Assembly: GCF_901001165.1 (NCBI RefSeq)
Contig: NW_021822619.1
Span: 277,055-341,054 of the forward strand
Length of the DNA: 64,000 bases
Reading direction: 5' to 3'
From: Salmo trutta
Lineage: Eukaryota; Chordata; Actinopteri; Salmoniformes; Salmonidae
The stretch's first letter is position 1. Every line of letters starts with the position of its first letter. Positions 1 to 12,560 of this stretch are shown piece by piece. Below the pieces are notes generated by a model. It searched no databases and had not been told where the DNA came from. It saw only the letters and a list, made by a program, of their open reading frames with translations. Both the position numbers and the translations under genes were made by a program.

Positions 1-2409
1 AACCAGGCTAGAGTAGAGTCAGTCTAGCCTGTTCCCACCACAAACAGGTCTGGAACCAGGCTAGAGTAGAGTCAGACTAGCCTGTTCCCACCACAAACAG
101 GTCTGGAACCAGGCTAGAGTAGAGTCAGACTAGCCTGTTCCCACCACAAACAGGTCTGGAACCAGGCTAGAGTAGAGTCAGACTAGCCTGTTCCCACCAC
201 AAACAGGTCTGGAACCAGGCTAGAGTAGAGTCAGACTAGCCTGTTCCCACCACAAACAGGTCTGGAACCAGGCTAGAGTAGAGTCAGTCTAGCCTGTTCC
301 CACCACAAACAGGTCTGGAACCAGGCTAGAGTAGAGTCAGTCTAGCCTGTTCCCACCACAAACAGGTCTGGAACCAGGCTAGAGTAGAGTCAGACTAGCC
401 TGTTCCCACCACAAACAGGTCTGGAACCAGGCTAGAGTAGAGTCAGACTAGCCTGTTCCCACCGCAAACAGGTCTGGAACCAGGCTAGAGTAGAGTCAGA
501 CTAGCCTGTTCCCACCACAAACAGGTCTGGAACCAGGCTAGAGTAGAGTCAGTCTAGCCTGTTCCCACCACAAACAGGTCTGGAACCAGGCTAGAGTAGA
601 GTCAGACTAGCCTGTTCCCACCACAAACAGGTCTGGAACCAGGCTAGAGTAGAGTCAGTCTAGCCTGTTCCCACCACAAACAGGCCTGGAACCAGGCTAG
701 TGTAGAGTCAGACTAGCCTGTTCTCACCACAAACAGGTCTGGAACCAGGCTAGAGTAGAGTCAGACTAGCCTGTTCCCACCGCAAACAGGTCTGGAACCA
801 GGCTAGAGTAGAGTCAGACTAGCCTGTTCCCACCGCAAACAGGTCTGGAACCAGGCTAGAGTAGAGTCAGACTAGCCTGTTCCCACCACAAACAGGTCTG
901 GAACCAGGCTAGAGTAGAGTCAGTCTAGCCTGTTCCCACCACAAACAGGTCTGGAACCAGGCTAGAGTAGAGTCAGACTAGCCTGTTCCCACCACAAACA
1001 GGTCTGGAACCAGGCTAGAGTAGAGTCAGACTAGCCTGTTCCCACCACAAACAGGTCTGGAACCAGGCTAGAGTAGAGTCAGACTAGCCTGTTCCCACCA
1101 CAAACAGGTCTGGAACCAGGCTAGAGTAGAGTCAGACTAGCCTGTTCCCACCACAAACAGGTCTGGAACCAGGCTAGAGTAGAGTCAGACTAGCCTGTTC
1201 CCACCACAAACAGGTCTGGAACCAGGCTAGAGTAGAGTCAGACTAGCCTGTTCCCACCACAAACAGGTCTGGAACCAGGCTAGAGTAGAGTCAGTCTAGC
1301 CTGTTCCCACCACAAACAGGTCTGGAACCAGGCTAGAGTTGAATCAGTCTAGCCTGTTCCCACCACAAACAGGTCTGGAACCAGGCTAGAGTAGAGTCAG
1401 ACTAGCCTGTTCCCACCACAAACAGGTCTGGAACCAGGCTAGAGTAGAGTCAGACTAGCCTGTTCCCACCACAAACAGGTCTGGAACCAGGCTAGAGTAG
1501 AGTCAGTCTAGCCTGTTCCCACCACAAACAGGTCTGGAACCAGGCTAGAGTAGAGTCAGTCTAGCCTGTTCCCACCACAAACAGGTCTGGAACCAGGCTA
1601 GAGTAGAGTCAAACTAGCCTGTTCCCACCACAAACAGGTCTGGAACCAGGCTAGAGTAGAGTCAGACTAGCCTGTTCCCACCACAAACAGGTCTGGAACC
1701 AGGCTAGAGTAGAGTCAGACTAGCCTGTTCCCACCACAAACAGGTCTGGAACCAGGCTAGAGTAGAGTCAGACTAGCCTGTTCCCACCACAAACAGGTCT
1801 GGAACCAGGCTAGACGAGAGTCAGACTAGCCTGTTCCCACCACAAACAGGTCTGGAACCAGGCTAGAGTAGAGTCAGACTAGCCTGTTCCCACCACAAAC
1901 AGGTCTGGAACCAGGCTAGAGTAGAGTCAGTCTAGCCTGTTCCCACCACAAACAGGTCTGGAACCAGGCTAGAGTAGAGTCAGACTAGCCTGTTCCCACC
2001 ACAAACAGGTCTGGAACCAGGCTAGAGTAGAGTCAGACTAGCCTGTTCCCACCACAAACAGGTCTGGAACCAGGCTAGAGTAGAATCAGTCTAGCCTGTT
2101 CCCACCACAAACAGGTCTGGAACCAGGCTAGAGTAGAGTCAGTCTAGCCTGTTCCCACCACAAACAGGTCTGGAACCAGGCTAGAGTAGAGTCAGACTAG
2201 CCTGTTCCCACCACAAACAGGTCTGGAACCAGGCTAGACGAGAGTCAGACTAGCCTGTTCCCACCACAAACAGGTCTGGAACCAGGCTAGAGTAGAGTCA
2301 GACTAGCCTGTTCCCACCACAAACAGGTCTGGAACCAGGCTAGAGTAGAGTCAGACTAGCCTGTTCCCACCACAAACAGGTCTGGAACCAGGCTAGACGA
2401 GAGTCAGAC
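1..2409. repeat. 53-bp tandem array (about 45 copies), runs off the left edge
   Basis: Unit begins AACCAGGCTAGAGTAGAGTC. Each unit holds an inverted pair, AACCAGGCTAGA and TCTAGCCTGTT, around a 10-nt loop. A two-state A/T variant (CAGACTAG or CAGTCTAG) alternates irregularly. Probably in stt3b intron 1. Confidence 0.97.
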
Positions 2410-2842
2410 AGGATGAGAATGACAGAGAGCCTTCTAATTATAAAACATGACATTTCCAATCCAGATTCACGACTAAGTCTTCTTATTGGTTAATTGACAG
2501 ATGAAAGTAAACTATAAATTTTCCTTTGATGGGTTAATTATCAAAGTGGAACAAATATGTAATCTTGAATGATAAATATTCATCATGTTATTATGTTGAC
2601 ACATTTCAATATGAATCTGCCAGAGAGAGAGAGAGAGGCAAGGCTGAATGCTAATTTCCCTTTCACTTATACTGTTAATTAGGATAATAAACTATTCTGA
2701 ACAAAAATATCAATGCTACATGCAACAATTTCAAAGATTTTACTTAGTTACAGCTCACATAAGGAAATCAGTCAATTGAAATAAATTCATTAGGCCCTAA
2801 TCTATGGATTTCACATGACTGGGCAGGAGCACATCCATGGCT
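2410..2842. other. Unique AT-rich sequence with a dispersed repeat fragment (about 2694-2826)
   Basis: No gene. The part with CAACAATTTCAAAGATTTTA and GAAATCAGTCAATTGAAATA is a fragment of a DNA-transposon-like dispersed repeat that I recognise from salmonids. Confidence 0.6.
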
Positions 2843-4863
2843 GTCAGGTAAACATCACTGATAGCTAGCTCTGTAGAGGGATATGACAGTCAGTCAGGTA
2901 AACATCACTGATAGCTAGCTCTGTAGAGGGATATGACAGTCAGTCAGGTAAACATCACTGATAGCTAGCTCTGTAGAGGGATATGACAGTCAGTCAGGTA
3001 AACATCACTGATAGCTAGCTCTGTAGAGGGATATGACAGTCAGTCAGTCAGGTAAACATCACTGATAGCTAGCTCTGTAGAGGGATATGACAGTCAGTCA
3101 GTCAGGTAAACATCACTGATAGCTAGCTCTGTAGAGGGATATGACAGTCAGTCAGTCAGGTAAACATCACTGATAGCTAGCTCTGTAGAGGGATATGACA
3201 GTCAGTCAGGTAAACATCACTGATAGCTAGCTCTGTAGAGGGATATGACAGCAGTCAGGTAAACATCACTGATAGCTAGCTCTGTAAGAGGGATATGACA
3301 GTCAGTCAGTCAGGTAAACATCACTGATAGCTAGCTCTGTAGAGGGATATGACAGTCAGTCAGTCAGGTAAACATCACTGATAGCTAGCTCTGTAGAGGG
3401 ATATGACAGTCAGTCAGTCAGGTAAACATCACTGATAGCTAGCTCTGTAGAGGGATATGACAGTCAGTCCAGTCAGGTAACATCACTGATAGCTAGCTCT
3501 GTAGAGGGATATGACAGTCAGTCAGGTAAACATCACTGATAGCTAGCTCTGTAGAGGGATATGACAGTCAGTCAGTCAGGTAAACATCACTGATAGCTAG
3601 CTCTGTAGAGGGATATGACAGTCAGTCAGTCAGGTAAACATCACTGATAGCTAGCTCTGTAGAGGGATATGACAGTCAGTCAGGTAAACATCACTGATAG
3701 CTAGCTCTGTAGAGGGATATGACAGTCAGTCAGTCAGGTAAACATCACTGATAGCTAGCTCTGTAGAGGGATATGAAGTCAGTCAGTCAGGTAAACATCA
3801 CTGATAGCTAGCTCTGTAGAGGGATATGACAGTCAGTCAGTCAGGTAAACATCACTGATAGCTAGCTCTGTAGAGGGATATGACAGTCAGTCAGTCAGGT
3901 AAACATCACTGATAGCTAGCTCTGTAGAGGGATATGACAGTCAGTCAGTCAGGTAAACATCACTGATAACTAGCTCTGTAGAGAGATATGACAGTCAGTC
4001 AGTCAGGTAAACATCACTGATAGCTAGCTCTGTAGAGGGATATGACAGTCAGTCAGGTAAACATCACTGATAGCTAGCTCTGTAGAGGGATATGACAGTC
4101 AGTCAGTCAGGTAACATCACTGATAGCTAGCTCTGTAGAGGGATATGACAGTCAGTCAGTCAGGTAAACATCACTGATAGCTAGCTCTGTAGAGGGATAT
4201 GACAGTCAGTCAGGTAAACATCACTGATAGCTAGCTCTGTAGAGGGATATGACAGTCAGTCAGTCAGGTAAACATCACTGATAGCTAGCTCTGTAGAGGG
4301 ATATGACAGTCAGTCAGGTAAACATCACTGATAGCTAGCTCTGTAGAGGGATATGACAGTCAGTCAGTCAGGTAAACATCACTGATAGCTAGCTCTGTAG
4401 AGGGATATGACAGTCAGTCAGGTAAACATCACTGATAGCTAGCTCTGTAGAGGGATATGACAGTCAGTCAGGTAAACATCACTGATAGCTAGCTCTGTAG
4501 AGGGATATGACAGTCAGTCAGTCAGGTAAACATCACTGATAGCTAGCTCTGTAGAGAGATATGACAGTCAGTCAGTCAGGTAAACATCACTGATAACTAG
4601 CTCTGTAGAGGGATATGACAGTCAGTCAGTCAGGTAAACATCACTGATAGCTAGCTCTGTAGAGTGATATGACAGTCAGTCAGTCAGGTAAACATCACTG
4701 ATAACTAGCTCTGTAGAGGGATATGACAGTCAGTCAGTCAGGTAAACATCACTGATAGCTAGCTCTGTAGAGGGATATGACAGTCAGTCAGTCAGGTAAA
4801 CATCACTGATAGCTAGCTCTGCAGAGGGATATGACAGACAGACAGACAGTCAGGTAAACATCA
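2843..4863. repeat. 50/54-bp tandem array (about 39 copies)
   Basis: Unit contains GGTAAACATCACTGATAGCT and AGCTCTGTAGAGGGATATGA. Length alternates by gain or loss of the CAGT tetramer, a small microsatellite inside the minisatellite. The last copies show GACA in place of CAGT. Confidence 0.97.
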
Positions 4864-5243
4864 TGTTAGGGTTAACTACTAGACTGAGAAATCATAGCAA
4901 TGACTAACAAGGTATACAGCAGCTGTGATTTAACATTTACCTTTCCTTCCCAAATGGAATATGGTGTGTGTGTGTGTGGTTGTGTGAGTGTGTGAGTGTG
5001 TGTATGTGTTGTGTGAGTGTGTGTGTGTGTATGTGTTGTGTGAGTGTGTGTGTGTGTGTATGTGTTGTGTGAGTGTGTGTGAGTGTGTGAGTGTGTGTAA
5101 TCAGTAACGTGCTGAACCAAGCAGCAGCAGTATGAACTCTACTAAACAGAGAGATTAAACTGATCTGTTGTGCTTTACATTACAGAGTGAGAGGAGACGA
5201 GAGCACCACGGTGTGTTGTAGTGAAACCATCTGTCTATTCCAC
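4864..5243. repeat. GT-rich microsatellite (4962-5098) and unique flanks
   Basis: Impure GT repeat with interspersed GA and TTGTGTGA. The histidine/threonine-rich ORF on the minus strand here is its translation. Nothing else recognised. Confidence 0.85.
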
Positions 5244-5429
5244 TCCTAGACCCTACAGAACAGAACAGCAGAGAGAGCAGCAGGCCAGTCTCCTAGACCC
5301 TCCAGAACAGAACAGCAGAGAGAGCAGCAGGCCAGTCTCCTAGACCCTACAGAACAGAACAGCAGAGAGAGCAGCAGGCCAGTCTGTCTATTCCACTCCT
5401 AGACCCTACAGAACAGAACAGCAGAGAGC
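5244..5429. repeat. 47-bp imperfect tandem repeat (about 4 copies)
   Basis: Unit starts TCCTAGACCCTACAGAACAG; the last interval is longer (about 59 bp) because of an inserted TCTATTCCAC-type segment. Confidence 0.85.
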
Positions 5430-5480
5430 CAGTACTTTACTAGGCCTCATCAGCTTACCTTCTAAATGAACTGACATATC

Positions 5481-5486
<6 letters not shown>

Positions 5487-5520
<34 letters not shown>
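5487..5520. repeat. CA microsatellite
   Basis: Uninterrupted CA dinucleotides for about 34 bp. Confidence 0.95.
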
Positions 5521-5522
<2 letters not shown>

Positions 5523-5647
5523 CATTGGAAGCAGGCAGGGGGGAAAACTGTACTCAGACCAACAAGCATTCCAAGAGAGAGAAAATTCAAATGTGACAAT
5601 GTGCAGTCAACATGGAGGCAGTTAGTCATCGAATTGGAGAAGCTGGA

Positions 5648-5649
5648 GA

Positions 5650-5705
<56 letters not shown>

Positions 5706-5782
5706 CAGAGACAGAGACAGAGACAGAGAGAAAGAGGGGGAGAGAGAGACAGAGAGAGGGAGAGAGAGAGAGAGAGTGGGAG

Positions 5783-5870
<88 letters not shown>

Positions 5871-5921
5871 AAGAGGGGGAGAGAGAGACAGAGAGAGGGA
5901 GAGAGAGAGAGAGAGTGGGAG

Positions 5922-5977
<56 letters not shown>

Positions 5978-6092
5978 CAGACAGAGAGAAAGAGGGGGAG
6001 AGAGAGACAGAGGGAGAGAGAGAGAGAGAGAGAGAGTGGGAGAGAGAGGGAGAGAGGAGAGAGAGAGAGAGAGGGAGAGCGAGAGAGACTAG
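5648..6092. repeat. GA / GACAGA purine-rich simple repeat
   Basis: Long purine tract with GACAGA and GGGGGAGA blocks; a roughly 180-bp block near 5660-5800 is echoed at 5820-5940 and 5940-6060. All ORFs rich in Arg/Glu or Ser/Leu here are artefacts of it. Confidence 0.95.
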
Positions 6093-6211
6093 GGATGGGC
6101 ATTTTAAATGATTTCACTATTCAAATAAAATTAAAAAAAGGGGGGGGATATCCAAATAGTAGAAATATTTGTTTTTCCTCAATCTGGACTTGCTCGTGCG
6201 ACTCGGATAGA

Positions 6212-6612
6212 GCCGGTGCTCTGCGGGAGAGGAGGAGGGGCTGGTGCTCTGCGGGAGAGGAGGAGGGGCCGGTGCTCTGCGGGAGAGGAGGAGGGGCCGG
6301 TGCTCTGCGGGAGACGAGCAGGGCCGGTGCTCTGCGGGAGACGAGCAGGGGCCGGTGCTCTGCGGGAGACGAGCAGGGGCCGGTGCTCTGCGGGAGAGGA
6401 GGAGGGGCCGGTGCTCTGCGGGAGGGGAGGAGGGGCCGGTGCTCTGCGGGGGGAGAGGAGGAGGGGCCGGTGCTCTGCGGGGGGAGAGGAGGGGCCGGTG
6501 CTCTGCGGGAGACGAGCAGGGGCCGGTGCTCTGCGGGAGACGAGCAGGGGCCGGTGCTCTGCGGGAGACGAGCAGGGGCCGGTGCTCTGCGGGAGACGAG
6601 CAGGGGCCGGTG
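6212..6612. repeat. 28-bp GC-rich tandem array (about 14 copies)
   Basis: Unit contains GCCGGTGCTCTGCGGGAGA followed by GGAGGAGG or CGAGCAGG. Two CpG per unit, three in CGAGCAGG copies. Overlapping Gly/Arg-rich ORFs are repeat translation. Confidence 0.96.
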
Positions 6613-6649
6613 TGTGATACAGACGGAGAGAAAGTATCATTTTGAAACT

Positions 6650-6776
6650 TTTGAGAGAGAGTAATGTTTACACTTAATAAACAAAAAGGAAATAAACAAT
6701 CAGAAATGATCTACTTCACTTGCTTTGGCAAACATATGTTTCCCATGCCAATAAAGCCCTTTGAATTGAATTGAAA
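6650..6776 (+). mobile_element. LINE 3' terminal fragment
   Basis: CTTCACTTGCTTTGGCAAAC, then TTCCCATGCCAATAAAGCCC and a TTGAATTGAATTGAA tail. I recognise this as the 3' end of the LINE family whose RT fragment lies at 9008-9890. Confidence 0.7.
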
Positions 6777-7065
6777 AAAGTATCCAACTCACGCTAGTTA
6801 GACAAACTTGTTGCTACGATAGGTTATCTATCACCTCATCCGGTAGTGTCTGTCTTGACTGCATCAAATCCATGTAAAGAAGCTAGCTAACGTAGCGAGG
6901 CTAACTGAGGCCATGTTGCTGCGCTCCCCGTCCTTGTCCAGGGTCGGCCTTCTGACGGTGCTGCTGCTTTCACTGTCAAATAATAACAAACTACACCAGT
7001 GAAAAGTGTGTAGGCTGTCGGTATGTCTTTCATGGGGCTCACTCATAACAACTTACAGGAAACAG
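6777..7065. other. Unique sequence, no gene recognised
   Basis: Contains only a 60-codon minus-strand ORF without motifs. Confidence 0.4.
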
Positions 7066-7981
7066 GATCCATGGTCTACTGTCTGGTCCATAAAGCCCCC
7101 AACTCAAGGCCTGAGGGTCCATGGTCTACTGTCTGGTCCATAAAGCCCCCAACTCAAGGCCTGAGGGTCCATGGTCTACTGTCTGGTCCATAAAGCCCCC
7201 AAGGTCTACTGTCTGGTCTGTAAAGCCCCCAGCTCAAGGCCTGAGGGTCCATGGTCTACCGTCTGGTCCATAAAGCCCCCAACTCAAGGCCTGAGGGTCC
7301 ATGGTCTACCGTCTGGTCCATAAAGCCCCCAACTCAAGGCCTGAGGGTCCATGGTCTACCGTCTGGTCCATAAAGCCCCCAACTCAAGGCCTGAGGGTCC
7401 ATGGTCTACCGTCTGGTCCGTAAAGCCCCCAACTCAAGGCCTGAGGGTCCATGGTCTACCGTCTTGTCCGTAAAGCCCCCAACTCAAGGCCTGAGGGTCC
7501 ATGGTCTACCGTCTTGTCCGTAAAGCCCCCAACTCAAGGCCTGAGGGTCCATGGTCTACCGTCTTGTCCGTAAAGCCCCCAACTCAAGGCCTGAGGGTCC
7601 ATGGTCTACTGTCTGGTCCGTAAAGCCCCCAACTCAAGGCCTGAGGGTCCATGGTCTACTGTCTGGTCCATAAAGCCCCCAACTCAAGGCCTGAGGGTCC
7701 ATGGTCTACTGTCTTGTCCGTAAAGCCCCCAACTCAAGGCCTGAGGGTCCATGGTCTACCGTCTTGTCCGTAAAGCCCCCAACTCAAGGCCTGAGGGTCC
7801 ATGGTCTACCGTCTGGTCCATAAAGCCCCCAACTCAAGGCCTGATGGTCCATGGTCTACCGTCTGGTCCATAAAGCCCCCAACTCAAGGCCTGAGGGTCC
7901 ATGGTCTACTGTCTTGTCCGTAAAGCCCCCAACTCAAGGCCTGAGGGTCCATGGTCTACCGTCTGGTCCATAAAGCCCCCA
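7066..7981. repeat. 50-bp tandem array (about 18 copies)
   Basis: Unit contains TAAAGCCCCCAACTCAAGGC and CTGAGGGTCCATGGTCTAC. One copy near 7201 lacks the middle of the unit. Variants TCTGGTCC and TCTTGTCC form blocks. Confidence 0.97.
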
Positions 7982-7984
7982 GCC

Positions 7985-8158
7985 AGCAGAATATTTCTTG
8001 TTGTTGTGTTATCTGTGATGGTTTTGTTTATCTTGTGTAGTTTTTTAATCATTGTACCTAAACTGTAAGTGTAAACATGTATACGCAGGGCCCAGCTGTA
8101 AAAGAGACCTTTGGTCTCAGTCTGTGTCCCTTGTTGAAATAAAGGTCCAATAAAAAGG
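7985..8158 (+). mobile_element. LINE 3' tail fragment
   Basis: GTAAAAGAGACCTTTGGTCTC and TTGAAATAAAGGTCCAATAA resemble the 3' UTR ends of fish non-LTR retrotransposons. The 8159-8415 flank is unique with a short GT run at 8252-8270. Confidence 0.5.
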
Positions 8159-8415
8159 TAGACGTACCACAGAGCTGAAAACACAGCTCTGAGTGGATTG
8201 ACCCTCACACACAGCCCGAGTTCCACACACCTCATAGGTCCTGCTGATCTGGTGTGTGTGTGTGTGTGTTCCCTCCTCTGTTAACCGTGTATGTTTGATG
8301 TCGTACTGTATTATGACAAGCTGACATGATGATCCTCTGATCAGAACATAGAGACATTACTATGTATTACAGCATCCTGTCATCACTGTGTCCAGTGTGA
8401 CTAACTAACTGGCTG

Positions 8416-8478
8416 ACTGACCCCCTCTCTCCTCAATAATGGAGGACTGACCCCCTCTCTCCTCAATAATGGAGGACT
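8416..8478. repeat. 30-bp direct duplication (2 copies)
   Basis: ACTGACCCCCTCTCTCCTCA followed by ATAATGGAGG, twice in tandem. Confidence 0.95.
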
Positions 8479-8497
8479 GCGGAGAAGCATTTAGGGG

Positions 8498-8965
<468 letters not shown>

Positions 8966-9007
8966 AGGGTATGAGGAGAGAGAGTGAAAGAGACAAACAA
9001 ACCAAAA

Positions 9008-9890
9008 CAAAGGCAAAGTCTTCTCATGCTTTGTTGATTTCAAAAAAGCCTTCGACTCAATTTAGCATGAGGGTCTGCTATACAAAATGATGGAAAGTGG
9101 TTTTGGGGGAAAAAACATACGACATTATAAAATCCATGTACACAAACAACAAGTCTGCGGTTAAAATTGGGAAAAACATACATTTCTTCCCACAGGGCCG
9201 TGGGGTGAGACAGGGATGCAGCTTAAGCCCCACCCTCTTCAACATATATATCAACGAATTGGCGAGGGCACTAGAACAGTCTGCAGCATCCGGCCTCACC
9301 CTACTAGAATCTGAAGTCAAATGTCGACTGTTTGCTGATGATCTGGTGCTTCTGTCCCCAACCAAGGAGGGCCTACAGCAGCACAAGGATCTTCTGCACA
9401 GATTCTGTCAGACCTGGGCCCTGACAGTAAATCTCAGTAAGACCAAAATAATGGTGTTCCAAAAAAGGTCCAGTCGCCAGGACCACAAATACAAAATTCC
9501 ATCTACACACCGTTGCCCTAGAGCACACAAAAACTATACATACCTCGGCCTAAACATCAGCACCACAGGTAACTTCCACAAAGCTGTGAACGATCTGAGA
9601 GACAAGGCAAGAAGGGCCTTCTATGCCATCAAAGGAACATATCATTCAACATACCAATTAGGATCCGGGCAAAAAATACTTGAATCAGTTATAGGACCCA
9701 TTGCCCTTTATGGTTGTGGGGTCTGGGGTCCGCTCACCAACCAATAATTCACAAAATGGGACAAACACCAAATTGAGACTCTGCATGCAAATTCTGCAAA
9801 AAAATATCCTCTGTGCAGAACGTAAAACACCAATAATCCATGCAGAGCAGAATTAGGCCGTTAACAGCTAATTATAAAAATCCAGAAAAG
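9008..9890 (+). mobile_element. Non-LTR retrotransposon (LINE) fragment with reverse transcriptase domain
   Basis: The open stretch 9097-9747 encodes RT motifs: GRGVRQGCSLSPTLFNIYIN, CRLFADDLVLLSPTKEGLQQ with the catalytic F-A-D-D, and LNISTTGNFHKAVNDLRDK of the thumb. Upstream, VDFKKAFDSI (RT motif A) is followed by a stop where the family usually has Trp, so the copy is dead. The 3' part continues to about 9890, where an 11-bp array has expanded inside it. No endonuclease domain is present. Confidence 0.9.
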
Positions 9891-9893
9891 AGA

Positions 9894-10659
9894 CAGGTGT
9901 ACTGCAGGTGTACTGCAGGTGTAATACAGGTGTACTGCAGGTGTACTGCAGGTGTACTGCAGGTGTACTGCAGGTGTACTGCAGGTGTAATGCAGGTGTA
10001 ATGCAGGTGTACTGCAGGTGTAATGCAGGTGTAATGCAGGTGTAATGCAGGTGTACTGCAGGTGTAATACAGGTGTAATACAGGTGTAATACAGGTGTAA
10101 TACAGGTGTACTGCAGGTGTAATACAGGTGTACTGCAGGTGTAATACAGGTGTAATGCAGGTGTAACACAGGTGTAATACAGGCAGGTGTAACGCAGGTG
10201 TACTGCAGGTGTAATGCAGGTGTACTCCAGGTGTAATGCAGGTGTAATGCAGGTGTAACGCAGGTGTAACGCAGGTGTAACGCAGGTGTAACGCAGGTGT
10301 AACGCAGGTGTAATGCAGGTGTAATACAGGTGTAATACAGGTGTAATACAGGTGTACTGCAGGTGTAATACAGGTGTAATGCAGGTGTAATGCAGGTGTA
10401 ACACAGGTGTAATACAGGCAGGTGTAACGCAGGTGTACTGCAGGTGTACTGCAGGTGTAATGCAGGTGTAATGCAGGTGTAATGCAGGTGTAACGCAGGT
10501 GTAACACAGGTGTAACGCAGGTGTAACGCAGGTGTAACGCAGGTGTAACGCAGGTGTAACGCAGGTGTAACACAGGTGTAATACAGGTGTAATACAGGTG
10601 TAATACAGGTGTAATACAGGTGTAATGCAGGTTTAATACAGGTGTAATACAGGTGTAAC
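9894..10659. repeat. 11-bp tandem array CAGGTGTAMTR (about 69 copies)
   Basis: Unit CAGGTGTACTG with variants CAGGTGTAATG, CAGGTGTAACG and CAGGTGTAATA in blocks. The long minus-strand Leu/Tyr/Thr ORFs are its translation. Confidence 0.97.
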
Positions 10660-10837
10660 AGAACAGGGAGCTGGTTAAGGTCTGGAGAGAATATGAATAG
10701 TAGTTTTCTTTCCTCTAGTCTTGATCTTATCTTCATCAAATGGTTGAATGAAACAATGTTCACTCCATAGTGGTCATTATAAATTAACACCAACACTGTC
10801 AACAGATGATGCAATGCTGGCTTTAGCTGGGCAATAG
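10660..10837. other. Short unique stretch
   Basis: Nothing recognised. Confidence 0.4.
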
Positions 10838-12388
10838 CCTCTCACACCGCCTCCTCTCACACCGCCTCCTCTCCTCTCACACCGCCTCCTCTCACACCGC
10901 CTCCTCTCCTCTCACACCGCCTCCTCTCACACCGCCTCCTCTCACACCGCCTCCTCTCCTCTCACACCGCCTCCTCTCCTCTCACACCGCCTCCTCTCCT
11001 CTCACACCGCCTCCTCTCCTCTCACACCGCCTCCTCTCCTCTCACACCGCCTCCTCTCACACCGCCTCCTCTCACACCGACTCCTCTCACACCGCCCCCT
11101 CTCACACCGCCCCCTCTCCTCTCACACCGCCCCCTCTCCTCTCACACCGCCCCCTCTCCTCTCACACCGCCCCCTCTCCTCTCACACCGCCTCCTCTCCT
11201 CTCCTCTCACACCGCCTCCTCTCCTCTCACACCGCCTCCTCTCCTCTCACACCGCCTCCTCTCCTCTCACACCGACTCCTCTCACACCGACTCCTCTCAC
11301 ACCGACTCCTCTCACACCGACTCCTCTCACACCGACTCCTCTCACACCGACTCCTCTCACACCGCCCCCTCTCCTCTCACACCGCCTCCTCTCACACCGC
11401 CTCTCCTCTCTCACACCGCCTCCTCTCACACCGACTCCTCTCACACCGACTCCTCTCACACCGACTCCTCTCCTCTCACACCGCCCCCTCTCCTCTCACA
11501 CCGCCCCCTCTCACACCGACTCCTCTCCTCTCACACCGACTCCTCTCACACCGCCTCCTCTCCTCTCACACCGCCTCCTCTCCTCTTACACCGCCTCCTC
11601 TCACACCGCCTCCTCTCCTCTCACACCGCCTCCTCTCCTCTTACACCGCCTCCTCTCACACCGCCTCCTCTCCTCTCACACCGACTCCTCTCCTCTCACA
11701 CCGACTCCTCTCCTCTCACACCGACTCCTCTCACACCGCCTCCTCTCCTCTCACACCGCCTCCTCTCACACCGCCTCCTCTCCTCTCACACCGACTCCTC
11801 TCACACCGACTCCTCTCCTCTCACACCGACTCCTCTCACACCGACTCCTCTCCTCTCACACCGCCTCCTCTCCTCTCACACCGCCTCCTCTCCTCTCACA
11901 CCGCCTCCTCTCACACCGCCTCCTCTCACACCGCCTCCTCTCACACCGCCTCCTCTCCTCCACACCTCTCCTCTCACACCGCCTCCTCTCACACCGCCTC
12001 CTCTCACACCGCCTCCTCTCACACCGCCTCCTCTCACACCGCCCTTCTCTCCTCTCACACCGCCCCCTCTCCTCTCACACCGCCCCCTCTCACACCGACT
12101 CCTCTCCTCTCACACCTCTCCTCTCACACCGCCTCCTCTCACACCGCCTCCTCTCACACCGCCTCCTCTCACACCGCCTCCTCTCACACCGCCTTCTCTC
12201 CTCTCACACCGCCCCTCTCCTCTCACACCGCCTTCTCTCACACCGCCTCCTCTCCTCTCACACCGCCCCCTCTCCTCTCACACCGCCTTCTCTCACACCG
12301 CCCCCTCTCCTCTCACACCGCCTCCTCTCACACCGACTCCTCTCAGACTGTCTCCTCTCAGACTGTCTCCTCTCAGACTGTCTCCTCT
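10838..12388. repeat. 15/20-bp pyrimidine-rich tandem array
   Basis: Units CTCACACCGCCTCCT (15) and the same plus CTCCT-type insert (20). The plus strand is almost free of G except for one CpG per unit (ACCG). CCGCC, CCGAC and CCCCC variants cluster in blocks. Confidence 0.96.
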
Positions 12389-12560
12389 GGCACCCTAATT
12401 CCCCATGTAGTGCACTACGGTAGTGAAAATGCATATTTCTGCCTATGGCAGGATAGTCTGTTATTACGCTACCCTGGAAGAAACCGCTAACTGTAAACGT
12501 CTAGTTGTTATGTAAGATCTGGCCAAACAGTTGGATAATAAATGAGGAAATGCATATAGA

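Noticed and set aside
1..2409. Possible CRISPR array because of regular palindromic repeats
   Set aside because: Units are contiguous with no unique spacers, and the genome is vertebrate.
5601..6664. Arg/Glu-rich and Gly/Arg-rich ORFs suggesting an RS-like or collagen-like protein
   Set aside because: GA simple repeats and the 28-bp GC array in all frames; no unique coding sequence.
9861..10814. 317-codon minus-strand ORF with YTCITPALHL repeats
   Set aside because: Translation of the 11-bp array.
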